The notes beneath the pieces were generated by a model that had not been told where the DNA came from, did not search any database, and saw only the letters and a list, made by a program, of their open reading frames with translations. DNA of 35,806 bases. It comes from an uncultured Clostridia bacterium (lineage in GTDB: Bacteria; Bacillota; Clostridia; Christensenellales; Borkfalkiaceae). The position numbers and the translations under genes are program-made. The DNA lies in the NCBI GenBank assembly GCA_944340905.1, contig CALVLT010000022.1, forward strand, positions 1 to 35,806. The letters run 5' to 3'. Shown piece by piece: positions 6,198-16,543 of this stretch (positions are counted from its first letter, which is position 1; each line of letters opens with the position of its first letter).

Positions 6198-7685
6198 CTA
6201 CCTCCGGTATAATTTGATCCAATGTCTGAGTTTTGCGGCGGCACGGCCCGAAGGGAGCTTTTCCATGCGGTACTTCCAGTTGCCCTCGTCGGTTCCCGGA
6301 AAGTTCATGCGCGCCTCATTGCCAAGCCCGAGAATGTCCTGCACGGGCAGAACAGCGAGCTGCGCGCGCGACGCGAGCGCCAGACGGCAGAACGCCTGCG
6401 CAAAATCCTCGCCGCTCTCGCCCAGTTTTACATACACGCCCGCCTCTTGCAGGACCTGCGCCACGCGCGAACGGAAGAGCAGAAATTCTTCCGTAGCGAG
6501 CGTATGCACATAGCCCGCCACCGTGTCGTTATCGTGCGTCCCCGTATAGCACACGCTGTCGGGGCCGATATGTTCGGGCAGAAATTCGTTTTCGGGATTG
6601 CCGTCGAAGGCGAACAGCAGCACCTTCATGCCGGGGAACCCGAGCTTTTCGCGCAGCGCCCTGACGCCCTCGTCCATGATGCCGAGGTCCTCGGCGATGA
6701 TGCGACCCGCCCCGTCGATGCCCGCAAACAGCTTTTCCCCGGGGCCGTCCTGCCACTCCCCCTTCACCGCCGTCTCGGCAAATGCGGGGATCTCATAGTA
6801 GCGGTCGATGCCGCGGAAGTGGTCGATGCGCACAAGGTCATACTGGTCGAGCGCGGATTTCAGCCGCTTGGTCCACCAGGCAAAGCCCTCTCTTTCGTGC
6901 GCCGCCCAGTCGTAGATGGGATTGCCCCAGAGCTGGCCCGTCTCCGAAAAATAGTCGGGCGGCACCCCCGCCACCTTGGTGGGACGCAGGTCGCTGTCCA
7001 GTTTGAACAGCCCGGGATGCGCCCAGACGTCCGCGCTGTCCGCCGCCACATAGAGCGGGATGTCCCCGATGATGCGAATGCCCAGCGCGTTGCAATAGTC
7101 CTTGAGCGCTCTCCACTGGCGGCTGAATTCGTATTGCAGAAAGTTCCAGAAGAGATATTCCTCGTGAAAATCGGTGCGCAGCTTTTCGAGCGCGTCGGCG
7201 TCGCGGTACTTGAGCGGCTCCTCCCAATAGAGGAAATTCTCGCCGTATACGCGCTTTGCCGTCATGAACAGGGCGTAGTCCTCAAAGTCGCCCTTTCGTA
7301 CAAAGGCTCGGAAGTCCTCGCCGTCGAAATTGAACCGTGAGAACGCCTTGCGCAGCGTCACGTAGCGCTCGTTGTAGAGCGAACCGTAAGACACCGTTCC
7401 GGGCAGATGGCGCGCCTGCGCCAGCTCCGCCTTGGTGAGCAATCCCTCGCGTGCGAGCAGTTCAAGGTCGATAAAATAGGGATTGCCCGACGTGCAGGAG
7501 ACTGAACTGTAGGGGGAATCGCCGTACCCCGTCTGCACGAGGGGGAGCACCTGCCAGTACTTCACGCCGCACTTTTTCAGAAGTCTTGCGAACCGATACG
7601 CCTCTTTGCCGAGCGAACCGATGCCGTACTTCCCCGGGAGGGAAGAGATATGGCACAGCACGCCCGCATTTCTGCCATTTTCCAT
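6198..7685 (-). CDS. malQ: 4-alpha-glucanotransferase (amylomaltase)
   Basis: Transfers alpha-1,4-glucan segments between maltodextrins and releases glucose, in glycogen or maltodextrin use. The 495-residue length and the sequence fit glycoside hydrolase family 77. Visible motifs include the N-terminal [39 protein letters not shown] with the catalytic Asp, AEDLGIM with the acid/base Glu, and [10 protein letters not shown] with the third carboxylate. ATG 7685 is preceded by an AAGGA-type site. It lies 20 bases after dapL, and its last codons contain the mscL ribosome site, so the three are very likely cotranscribed. No glycogen or maltose genes are next to it. Confidence 0.95.
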   Translation of the reverse strand: MENGRNAGVLCHISSLPGKYGIGSLGKEAYRFARLLKKCGVKYWQVLPLVQTGYGDSPYSSVSCTSGNPYFIDLELLAREGLLTKAELAQARHLPGTVSYGSLYNERYVTLRKAFSRFNFDGEDFRAFVRKGDFEDYALFMTAKRVYGENFLYWEEPLKYRDADALEKLRTDFHEEYLFWNFLQYEFSRQWRALKDYCNALGIRIIGDIPLYVAADSADVWAHPGLFKLDSDLRPTKVAGVPPDYFSETGQLWGNPIYDWAAHEREGFAWWTKRLKSALDQYDLVRIDHFRGIDRYYEIPAFAETAVKGEWQDGPGEKLFAGIDGAGRIIAEDLGIMDEGVRALREKLGFPGMKVLLFAFDGNPENEFLPEHIGPDSVCYTGTHDNDTVAGYVHTLATEEFLLFRSRVAQVLQEAGVYVKLGESGEDFAQAFCRLALASRAQLAVLPVQDILGLGNEARMNFPGTDEGNWKYRMEKLPSGRAAAKLRHWIKLYRR

Positions 7686-7705
7686 ATCCTTGCTTCCTTA
7701 ATGTG

Positions 7706-8899
7706 TTATTTTCCGAGCAGGGCGCGGATGCGATCGCACGCCCGCCTTGTGTTCTCATGCGTGCCGAATGCGGTCAAGCGGAAGAATCCTTCGCCGTTGG
7801 CGCCGAACCCGCTGCCCGGCGTGCCGACCACCTGCGCATTCTCCAGAAGATAGTCGAAGAAGTCCCAGCTCTTCATGCCGTTCGGGCACTTGAGCCAGAT
7901 ATAGGGGGAATTTTTACCGCCCGTGTACCAGATGCCGAGGCTGTCGAGGCAGTCGGAGATGATCTTTGCGTTCTCGCGGTAATAGCCGATATTTTCGGCG
8001 ATCTCGCGCTCGCCCTCCTCGGTGAACACCGCCGCCGCCCCCATCTGCGTGATATAGCTCACGCCGTTGAACTTGGTGGACTGCCTGCGCGCCCACAGCT
8101 TGTTGAGGGACGTCCCCTTCCGCACGAGCGCGTGGGGAACGATGGTATAGCCGCAGCGCACGCCCGTAAAACCCGCCGTCTTGGAGTAGGAGCACAGCTC
8201 GATGGCGCACTCCTTGGCGCCCTCCACCTGATAGATGCTGCGCGCACAGCGTGCGTCCGTCACAAAGTATTCGTATGCCGCGTCATAGAGAATGACGGCG
8301 TTGTTGGCGCGCGCGTAGTCCACCCACGCCTTGAGCTGTTCGCACGTGTAGGCGGCGCCCGTCGGGTTGTTGGGCGAACAGAGATAGATGATGTCCGCCT
8401 GTACGCGCTCGTCGGGCATGGGCAGAAAGCCGTTGCCCTCGTTGGCGTCCGCAAACACGACTTTGCGCCCCGCCATGATGTTGGTATCGAGATAGACGGG
8501 ATAGACGGGGTCGGGCACCAGCACGGTATTGTCCACCGAAAAGATGTCGAGGATGTTGCCGCAGTCGGACTTGGCGCCGTCCGAGACGAACACCTCCCCC
8601 TTTTCCAGCGTCACGCCCTTGCGCGCATAGCTTGCCAGGATGGTGTCGAGCAGTTCGTCGTATGCATAGCAGTACTGATCGGGGCCGTATCCCTTGAAGG
8701 TCTCCGTGCGGGACATGTTGTCCACCGCCTTATGCATCGCCGCGATGACGGCGGGCGCAAGCGGGCGCGTCACGTCCCCGATGGAGAGGCGGATGACCTC
8801 CTTGTCGGGATGCGCCCTTTTATATTCCGCCGTCTTTCTGCCGACGGTCGCGAACAGATAGCTGTCCTTGAGATCGAGAAAATGTTCGTTGATCTTCAT
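7706..8899 (-). CDS. dapL: LL-diaminopimelate aminotransferase
   Basis: Pyridoxal-phosphate enzyme that makes LL-diaminopimelate directly from tetrahydrodipicolinate, bypassing the succinyl or acetyl routes to lysine and peptidoglycan. The 397 residues open with the DapL-type MKINEHFLDLKDSYLFATVGRK, continue with IRLSIGDVTRPL, and carry SYSKTAGFTGVRCGY, whose Lys binds the cofactor. CSPNNPTGAAYT is the usual fold-type I substrate loop. Its start codon directly abuts the pyrG stop with no spacer, so it is in the same transcript. Together with dapF two genes upstream it gives consecutive steps of one pathway. Confidence 0.94.
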   Translation of the reverse strand: MKINEHFLDLKDSYLFATVGRKTAEYKRAHPDKEVIRLSIGDVTRPLAPAVIAAMHKAVDNMSRTETFKGYGPDQYCYAYDELLDTILASYARKGVTLEKGEVFVSDGAKSDCGNILDIFSVDNTVLVPDPVYPVYLDTNIMAGRKVVFADANEGNGFLPMPDERVQADIIYLCSPNNPTGAAYTCEQLKAWVDYARANNAVILYDAAYEYFVTDARCARSIYQVEGAKECAIELCSYSKTAGFTGVRCGYTIVPHALVRKGTSLNKLWARRQSTKFNGVSYITQMGAAAVFTEEGEREIAENIGYYRENAKIISDCLDSLGIWYTGGKNSPYIWLKCPNGMKSWDFFDYLLENAQVVGTPGSGFGANGEGFFRLTAFGTHENTRRACDRIRALLGK

Positions 8900-10507
<1,608 letters not shown>

Positions 10508-10555
10508 ATTCTCCTTCCTCCTTGGCAGACCGCGCCCGCGGGCACGGCGATAAAT

Positions 10556-11395
10556 TCAGATTTGCACATCGCCCTCGAAGGCGAATTCGGCAGGGCCCGT
10601 CATGAACACGGCGTCTTTTGTGACGCGGATGACGAGGTCGCCCCCGCGCAGATGCACCGTCACGTCCTCCCCCATGCCGCAGTGCCCGTTCAGAACGCCC
10701 GCCACGGCTGCCGCACAGGCGCCCGTTCCGCACGCCCACGTCTCGCCGCTGCCGCGCTCCCAGACGCGCATGGTGAGTTCGTTCCTCCCGTCCGCGCGCA
10801 CAAATTCGGTGTTGATGCGTTCGGGGAACGCCGCGTGATGCTCGAACGCGGGGCCGATCTTTTTCAGATCGAGCGCATAGGGGTCGGGAACGAAGGTAAC
10901 GCAGTGCGGATTACCCATCGACACGCAGGTGACGCGCCACGTCTTTTTCTCCACTTCGAGCGGGACGTCCACCGCGCGCTCCCCCGCAAACGCTGCGGGA
11001 ATGTGCGCGGGGCGCAGCTCCGCCGCCCCCATATCGACGCGCACCGACTGCACGGCGCCGCCGCACACAAAGAGGGTGAGCGTCTTGATACCGCTGAGCG
11101 TTTCGACGGTGAGCACGTCCTTGTGCACGCCCTTCACTTCATACAAAAATTTGCCGATACAGCGGATGGCGTTGCCGCACATCCGTCCCTCGCTGCCGTC
11201 CGCGTTGAACATGCGCATCCTGCCGTCCGCAACTTCGCTGCGGCAGATATACACGACGCCGTCGCCGCCCACGGAGAAGTGCCTGTCGGACAGCTTTTTT
11301 GCGATGGCGGCAGGGTCGGCGGGGAACCGGTCGAAACAATCAAAATAGATATAGTCGTTGCCGATGCCCTGCATCTTCCAGAAATGCGTCTTCAT
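10556..11395 (-). CDS. dapF: Diaminopimelate epimerase
   Basis: Interconverts LL- and meso-diaminopimelate, the last step before lysine and a building block of peptidoglycan. The 279-residue protein has both catalytic cysteines of the cofactor-free racemase: Cys73 in NADGSEGRMCGNAIRC and Cys222 in ETWACGTGACAAA. The N-terminal KMQGIGNDYIYFD is the usual family start. ATG 11395 lies three bases after the purA stop, with a modest GAGGT site inside the purA end, which suggests translational coupling. The product of dapL, encoded two genes downstream, is its substrate. Confidence 0.97.
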   Translation of the reverse strand: MKTHFWKMQGIGNDYIYFDCFDRFPADPAAIAKKLSDRHFSVGGDGVVYICRSEVADGRMRMFNADGSEGRMCGNAIRCIGKFLYEVKGVHKDVLTVETLSGIKTLTLFVCGGAVQSVRVDMGAAELRPAHIPAAFAGERAVDVPLEVEKKTWRVTCVSMGNPHCVTFVPDPYALDLKKIGPAFEHHAAFPERINTEFVRADGRNELTMRVWERGSGETWACGTGACAAAVAGVLNGHCGMGEDVTVHLRGGDLVIRVTKDAVFMTGPAEFAFEGDVQI

Positions 11396-11398
11396 ACC

Positions 11399-12670
11399 TC
11401 AGCGGACGATGATCTGGTCGCGCTCCGCGCCGACCGAAATATAGGTGATGCGGCATTCGCAGAGCCTTTCGATCAGCTCCACATAGTCGCGCGCCTCCTT
11501 GGGCAGCTCGTCATACCTACGGCAGGAGGTGATATCGCAGTTCCAGCCTTTCACTTTCTCGAACACGGGCTTGCACTTGTCGAGCGCGTCGGGGAAGGGA
11601 AATTCCGTGATGCGCTCGCCGTCCAGTTCGTAGGCGGTGCAGATCTCCAGCTCCTCGTGCCCCGAGAGGATATCCAGCTTGGTGAGCGCCACCTCGTCCG
11701 CGCCCTGGCAGCGAATGCCGTAGCGGGAGGCAACGACGTCGAACGGCCCCACCCTTCTGGGCCTGCCCGTCGCTGCGCCGTACTCGCCGCCCGCCTGACG
11801 CAGTTTTTCCGCCTTCTCGCCGAAATATTCGGCGGTGAAGGGACCTTCGCCCACGCAGGTGGAGTACGCCTTCATGATGCCGATGGACTTATCCAGTTTG
11901 AGATTGGGCACGCCCGCGCCGATGGGCGCGTATGCCGCGATGGTCGAAGATGAGGAGGTGTAGGGATAGATGCCGAAGTCAATGTCGCGCAGGGCGCCAA
12001 GCTGTGCCTCGAACATGATGTTCTTGCCCGCCCTGTTCGCCTCGTGCAGATACAGTCCGACGTCGCAGATATATTCCTTGAGCGGCTCGCCGTACGTCTT
12101 GAAATATTCGATGACTTCCTCCGCCGTGACGGGCGCGTGGCCGTACCCCTTTTCCACGGTGAGGTTCTTCCACTCCACAATGTCCTTGACGCGCGCGTAC
12201 AGCCGCTCGGGATGCAGCAGTTCCCCCATGCGGAACGCCTTTTTCATGTACTTATCCGCATAGACGGGCGCGATGCCGCGGCGGGTGGAGCCGAACTTTT
12301 TGTCGGCAAGGCGCTCCTCCTCGAGGCAGTCCATGAGCACGTGATAGGGCATGGTGATGACCGCCCTGTCGCTGATCTTCAGGTTTTCGGGCGTGATGGA
12401 GATGCCCTGTGCGCGGAGTTTGTCCGCCTCCTGCGTGAGGTGACGGATATCCACCACCATGCCGTTGCCGAGCACGTTGACCACCCCCTCGCGCAGAATG
12501 CCCGAGGGCAGCAGGTTGAGAATGAACTTTCCCCGCTCGTTGATGACGGTGTGCCCCGCATTGTTCCCGCCCTGGTAGCGGCAGACGATGTCGTAATTTT
12601 CGGACAGCAGGTCCACCATCCTGCCCTTGCCCTCGTCGCCCCAGTTGATGCCGCAGATCGAAGTCAGCAT
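11399..12670 (-). CDS. purA: Adenylosuccinate synthetase
   Basis: First committed step from IMP to AMP, joining aspartate with GTP hydrolysis. The 423-residue sequence shows the P-loop ICGINWGDEGKGRMVDLL at the N-terminus with the catalytic Asp, RYQGGNNAGHTV with the catalytic His, and RRGIAPVYADK near 128. ATG 12670 is chosen because GGAGGAAAAC sits directly before it and MLTSICGINWGDEGKG is the normal family beginning; the frame upstream to 12724 is untranslated leader. It heads the six-gene run purA-dapF-pyrG-dapL-malQ-mscL. Confidence 0.97.
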   Translation of the reverse strand: MLTSICGINWGDEGKGRMVDLLSENYDIVCRYQGGNNAGHTVINERGKFILNLLPSGILREGVVNVLGNGMVVDIRHLTQEADKLRAQGISITPENLKISDRAVITMPYHVLMDCLEEERLADKKFGSTRRGIAPVYADKYMKKAFRMGELLHPERLYARVKDIVEWKNLTVEKGYGHAPVTAEEVIEYFKTYGEPLKEYICDVGLYLHEANRAGKNIMFEAQLGALRDIDFGIYPYTSSSSTIAAYAPIGAGVPNLKLDKSIGIMKAYSTCVGEGPFTAEYFGEKAEKLRQAGGEYGAATGRPRRVGPFDVVASRYGIRCQGADEVALTKLDILSGHEELEICTAYELDGERITEFPFPDALDKCKPVFEKVKGWNCDITSCRRYDELPKEARDYVELIERLCECRITYISVGAERDQIIVR

Positions 12671-12732
12671 GTTTTCCTCCTTCACGCGCGCCACGGACTT
12701 GCGCCGCGGCGCCTGACAAAACAATCGTCGTC

Positions 12733-12762
12733 ATTATACTATAATATTGCCGTTTTTGTCAA
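12733..12762 (-). promoter_or_regulatory. purA operon promoter
   Basis: TTGACA (12757-12762) and a perfect TATAAT (12733-12738) with an 18-base spacer, about 60 bases ahead of the purA start. It is the only strong promoter I find for the six genes. A CTGCCGC/GCGGCAG hairpin (12766-12787) lies just upstream of the -35 box. Confidence 0.8.
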
Positions 12763-12882
12763 GCGCTGCCGCCCAAAAAAGCGGCAGTAAAGTTGACTGC
12801 GCTCCTCGTGCGCTTTCAGCGCCGTCCGCGTTGTCTGTTTTCTGTTTTTGACAGATATTTACAAATTCTTCACACCAAAGAG

Positions 12883-12911
12883 TTGACAATCCGCCCCGTT
12901 CGGCGTAAAAT
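12883..12911 (+). promoter_or_regulatory. Promoter of the NUDIX gene
   Basis: TTGACA (12883-12888), 17-base spacer, TAAAAT (12906-12911), about 33 bases before the start codon. It is divergent from the purA promoter. Confidence 0.8.
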
Positions 12912-12944
12912 ATTAGACTGACATACAACAGGCGAGGTATCGAT

Positions 12945-13436
12945 ATGTATTGCAGAGACTGCGGTGCAAAACTCACCCTGCGCTTTCTGGAAAACGAAGG
13001 GCTGATCCCGTACTGCGAACAGTGCGGCGCATTCAAATTCCCCTACTTCCCCGTCGCCGTTTCCATGACGGTGGTCAACCGCGCGGAAAATAAAATTTTG
13101 CTGGCGCGCCACACCGGAGAGGAGGACTACAAGCTGTTCGCCGGTTATATCAAAAAGGGCGAGAGCGCCGAAAAGGCCATTCCGCGCGAGCTGCGCGAGG
13201 AGACAAAACTTACCGCCATCAAGTGGCGCTACCATGCCTCGCGCTATCACGACGCAAAAGACGTGCTGATGCTCAACTTTATCGTAACGGCGGACGAGGG
13301 CGAGATCGTGCTCAACGAAGAGATCGATGAGGCGCACTGGTTCACCCCTGCGGAGGCGAAAGAACGTGTACTGAAAGGCTCGACGGCGGAATATTTTCTG
13401 ATCGGCGCCCTCAGCGAACTGGGCAGAAAACGCTGA
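12945..13436 (+). CDS. NUDIX hydrolase with an N-terminal zinc ribbon (NudC-like)
   Basis: Probably cleaves a nucleoside diphosphate linked to another group. The 163 residues begin with a four-Cys zinc ribbon (CRDC at 3-6 and CEQC near 24-27), as in NADH pyrophosphatase NudC. The NUDIX box is GYIKKGESAEKAIPRELREE followed by TKL: Gly, Glu and the REUxEE core are all present, but the usual late Gly is Lys. NudC proteins normally have a longer N-terminal domain and an SQPWPFPxS specificity motif, which I do not find, so the substrate is open (NADH, dinucleotide or sugar nucleotides). ATG 12945 has a GCGAGGT site and its own promoter, and a bidirectional terminator follows, so it is monocistronic. 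Confidence 0.9.
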   Translation: MYCRDCGAKLTLRFLENEGLIPYCEQCGAFKFPYFPVAVSMTVVNRAENKILLARHTGEEDYKLFAGYIKKGESAEKAIPRELREETKLTAIKWRYHASRYHDAKDVLMLNFIVTADEGEIVLNEEIDEAHWFTPAEAKERVLKGSTAEYFLIGALSELGRKR

Positions 13437-13480
13437 GCCTCTTTCACGCGCCCGCTTTTTCGGAGAACTCGCCAAACCGT

Positions 13481-13521
13481 ATAACAAAATGAGACTGCCA
13501 TCGGCAGCCTCATTTTGTTAT
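13481..13521. terminator. Bidirectional terminator between the NUDIX and xylB-like genes
   Basis: ATAACAAAATGAG and CTCATTTTGTTAT form the outer stem and CTGCC/GGCAG the inner one, with a single mismatch and an ATC loop. A-rich and T-rich arms serve as U tracts in both directions between two convergent genes. Confidence 0.85.
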
Positions 13522-13535
13522 GTAAACAATGTCGA

Positions 13536-14996
13536 TCAAAACCATCCTTTAAGTGCGGGATAGAGTTTGGTGAAATGGCGGTAGCGCTGTTCATAGGCAG
13601 CCGCAGTATGCCCGACGGGCAGCACCGTTTCCTTGACGCGGACAATGGCAGACGCCGCCTTCTGCACGCTCGCATACTCCCCGCAGCCCACCATGGCGAG
13701 CATCGCCGCGCCGAAACCGGGTCCCTGCTCCGTCTGCGGAATGTCCACGGGCATGTTCATCACGTTCGCCACGATCTTGCGCCACAGCCTGCTCTTTGCA
13801 CCCCCGCCGCACAGCTTGGTGCGCGGAATGACGGTGCCGTTCTTCTTTGCCGCCTCCATGCAGTCGCGCAGCGCGAATGCAACCCCTTCAAGCACGGCAA
13901 GCGTCATCTGCCCGCGCGTGGTATCGGGGCGCATGCCGATGAACGCGCCGCGCGCCGTCACATCGTTGTGCGGACTGCGTTCGCCCATGAGATAGGGAAG
14001 GAAATATACGTCGTTCCCGCCGAGATATTCGTCCAGCCCCGCCTGTTCCGCAGCATAATCATTCGTCTGCAGAATACGATCGGACCACCAGCTGTTGCAG
14101 CTTGCGGCGGACAGGATACAGCCCATCAGGTGCCAGCCGCCGTCCGCATGGCAGAAGGAGTGCAGCGCGTTGACTTTATCTTCCTTATACGATTGAGACG
14201 AGACAAACAGCGTGCCGCTCGTACCTAAGGAGATATTGCAGCCGCCCTCGCCCACAACGCCCGTGCCCACCGCCGCCGCGGCGTTGTCGCCAGCGCCCGC
14301 GATGACGTTGACGTCCTTCAGTCCGAGCTCGGCCGCGATCTGCGCTTTGAGCGTGCCGACCACCTGATAGCTTTCGTGCAGTTTGGGGAGCATTTGTTCC
14401 GAAATTCCGCATACGTCGCACATTTCCCGCGACCAACGGCGGTTTCTGACGTCCAAAAGGAGCATGCCGCTCGCGTCCGAAAAGTCGGTGCAGAACGCGC
14501 CCGACAGACGGTAGGCAAGATAGTCCTTGGGCAGCATGATCTTGGAAATGCGGGCAAAGTTCTCCGGCTCGTGCGCTTTCATCCAAAGGAGCTTGGGCGC
14601 GGTGAACCCCGCAAAGGCGATATTGCTCGTCCATGCGGAGAGCTTGTCCTTTCCGACGACCTCGTTGAGACAGCGCGTCTCCTCCTCCGTTCTGCCGTCG
14701 TTCCACAAAATGGCGGGACGGATGACATTATCGTGTTCATCCAGCGCGACTAGCCCGTGCATCTGCCCGCCGAAGGAGATGCCTTTGACGAGTGATTTAT
14801 CCTGCCCCGCGAGCAGCTCTTTCAGCCCCCGCAATGCAGCCGCGAACCAATCCTCGGGGTTTTGTTCGCTCCAACCGGGGTGCGGGTAACTCACAGGATA
14901 GGTCTGCGTATTCTCCGCCAGAATGTTGCCGTCTGCGGCAACGAGCAGAAACTTTGCCCCGCTCGTCCCCAGGTCTATGCCAACATAGTAATTCAT
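13536..14996 (-). CDS. xylB: Xylulokinase-type FGGY carbohydrate kinase
   Basis: Phosphorylates a ketopentose or related sugar with ATP. The 486-residue protein begins YYVGIDLGTSGAKFLLV (phosphate 1 motif), has HPGWSEQNPEDWF, WNDGRTEEE and GGQMHGLV of the xylulokinase group, and GCNISLGTSGTLFV in the second actin-like domain. ATG 14996 overlaps the stop of the isomerase as ATGA, so the pair is translationally coupled; the open frame that runs on to 15719 is only a shadow of the isomerase gene. Its partner should produce the ketose it uses. D-xylulose is the default substrate, but with a FucI/AraA-type isomerase, instead of XylA, a different ketose such as ribulose, fuculose or a hexulose is possible. 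Confidence 0.88.
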   Translation of the reverse strand: MNYYVGIDLGTSGAKFLLVAADGNILAENTQTYPVSYPHPGWSEQNPEDWFAAALRGLKELLAGQDKSLVKGISFGGQMHGLVALDEHDNVIRPAILWNDGRTEEETRCLNEVVGKDKLSAWTSNIAFAGFTAPKLLWMKAHEPENFARISKIMLPKDYLAYRLSGAFCTDFSDASGMLLLDVRNRRWSREMCDVCGISEQMLPKLHESYQVVGTLKAQIAAELGLKDVNVIAGAGDNAAAAVGTGVVGEGGCNISLGTSGTLFVSSQSYKEDKVNALHSFCHADGGWHLMGCILSAASCNSWWSDRILQTNDYAAEQAGLDEYLGGNDVYFLPYLMGERSPHNDVTARGAFIGMRPDTTRGQMTLAVLEGVAFALRDCMEAAKKNGTVIPRTKLCGGGAKSRLWRKIVANVMNMPVDIPQTEQGPGFGAAMLAMVGCGEYASVQKAASAIVRVKETVLPVGHTAAAYEQRYRHFTKLYPALKGWF

Positions 14997-16483
14997 GCGA
15001 ACGGATTCTCCGTTTTGTAAAGAACACCCGCGGGCTTGTTCACGCCGATGTCCTCCGCGCCGAGGTACTTGAACACCTCGAAGAGCGCCTTGCCGAAGTG
15101 ACCGAACGCGACCGCGCCGTGGTGCGGGAATCCGCCCTCGATGAGCACATGGCGGTAGAACCTGCCCATTTCGGGAATGGCGAACACGCCGATGGAACCG
15201 AAGGAGTGCGTTGCAACGGGCAGCACTTCGCCCTGCGCCACATACGCGCGGAGATGATTGTCTGCCGTACTCTGCAGGCGGAAGAAGGTGATCTTTCCGG
15301 GAACGATGTCCCCTTCCAGCGTGCCGTTCGTCACTTCCACGGGCAGAGACCGCGCCATGATCTTCTGATACTTCATCGTGGGATTGCACAGTTTCCCCGC
15401 GCAGGTGTTCCCGCAGTGGAATCCCATAAAGGTATCCGTCAGCTTGTAGCTGAACTTGCCCGCAACGTCGCTGTTGTACAGTTCCTTGGGCACCGTGTTG
15501 TTGATATCGAGGAGCGTCACCGCGTCCTCCGAAACCACCGTGCCGATGAACTCGGAGAGCGCTCCGTAGATATCCACCTCGCAGCTCACGGGGATGCCGC
15601 GACCCGTCAACCGCGAATTGACATAGCAGGGCACGAACCCGAACTGCGTCTGAAATGCGGGCCAACACTTGCCCGCGACCGCCACATACTCGCGGCTGCC
15701 CTTGTGCGCCTCGATCCAATCGAGGAGCGTAAGCTCATACTGCGCGAGCTTGGAGAGGATCTCGGGCTTTTTATTCCCCGCGCCCAGCTCCTTTTCCATA
15801 TCGGCAACGACCTCTGGGATGCGCTTATCGCCATCGTGCTTGTGGAACGCCTCGAAGAGATCGAGCTCGCTGTTCTCCTCGATCTCGATGCCGAGGTTAT
15901 ACAGCTGCTGGATGGGCGCGTTGCACGCGAGGAAGTTGGTGGGACGGGGTCCGAAGGAGATGACTTTCAGCCGCTTGAGCGCATATACCGCGCGGGCGAT
16001 GGGCAAAAACTCGTGGATCATATCCGCGCACTCCGCCGCATCCCCCACGGGGTACTCGGGGATATACGCCTTCACGCCGCGCAGCTTCAAGTTATAGCTC
16101 GCGTTCAGCATGCCGCAGTACGCGTCGCCGCGGGAATCGGAAAGAACGCCGATATTCTCCTCCGCCGCCGCGCAGAACATGACGGGCGCGTTCATCCGCT
16201 CGGAGAACTCCTTTGCGAGCATCGTTTCGGAGATCTCGGGGCCGAAGTTCCCCAGATACACACAGAGCGCGTTGCAGCCCGCCGCCATGACGTCCGCCAA
16301 AGCCTGCTGCATATGGATCTCGCTCTCGACAATGCACACGGGGCATTCGTAGATGTCGCCCTTGCCGTACTTTTTCTCATACCTTTCGACGAGTGCCTTG
16401 CGCCTGTTCACGGACAAACTTTCGGGGAAACAGTCGCGGCTCACCGCCACTATCCCCACTTTCATCTTCGGAATGTTCAACAT
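14993..16483 (-). CDS. L-fucose/L-arabinose isomerase family protein
   Basis: Metal-dependent aldose-ketose isomerase by family. The 496-residue protein carries family-type metal and catalytic regions: RGIPVSCEVDIYGALSE with a conserved Glu, LLDINNTVP with an Asp, GFHCGNTC, and near the C-terminus GGFPHHGAVAFGH with His residues. E. coli FucI is nearly 600 residues, so this is one of the shorter members often annotated only as FucI-like. ATG 16483 is preceded by AAGGAGATTGGC; an upstream ATG at 16507 lacks such a site. It lies 52 bases after proA and overlaps xylB by four bases, so it makes the substrate of that kinase. Which sugar cannot be decided from sequence. Confidence 0.85.
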   Translation of the reverse strand: MLNIPKMKVGIVAVSRDCFPESLSVNRRKALVERYEKKYGKGDIYECPVCIVESEIHMQQALADVMAAGCNALCVYLGNFGPEISETMLAKEFSERMNAPVMFCAAAEENIGVLSDSRGDAYCGMLNASYNLKLRGVKAYIPEYPVGDAAECADMIHEFLPIARAVYALKRLKVISFGPRPTNFLACNAPIQQLYNLGIEIEENSELDLFEAFHKHDGDKRIPEVVADMEKELGAGNKKPEILSKLAQYELTLLDWIEAHKGSREYVAVAGKCWPAFQTQFGFVPCYVNSRLTGRGIPVSCEVDIYGALSEFIGTVVSEDAVTLLDINNTVPKELYNSDVAGKFSYKLTDTFMGFHCGNTCAGKLCNPTMKYQKIMARSLPVEVTNGTLEGDIVPGKITFFRLQSTADNHLRAYVAQGEVLPVATHSFGSIGVFAIPEMGRFYRHVLIEGGFPHHGAVAFGHFGKALFEVFKYLGAEDIGVNKPAGVLYKTENPFA

Positions 16484-16523
16484 GCCAATCTCCTTTTCTT
16501 TGAACAATATCTGACTGACAGAC

Positions 16524-16543
16524 GGGGCCGAGCGTTCAGCCCC
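16524..16543 (-). promoter_or_regulatory. Hairpin across the proA stop codon
   Basis: GGGGCTGA and TCGGCCCC form an eight-base stem (one G-U pair) with an ACGC loop; the TGA in the left arm is the proA stop. There is no T run, so it is not a standard terminator. It may limit read-through or protect mRNA ends between proA and the isomerase. Confidence 0.4.

Noticed and set aside
14997-15719. Upstream extension of the xylulokinase frame to 727 codons, suggesting a fusion
   Set aside because: The extra part reads as Arg/Gly-rich noise within the isomerase gene, and the kinase has an ATGA-coupled start at 14996.
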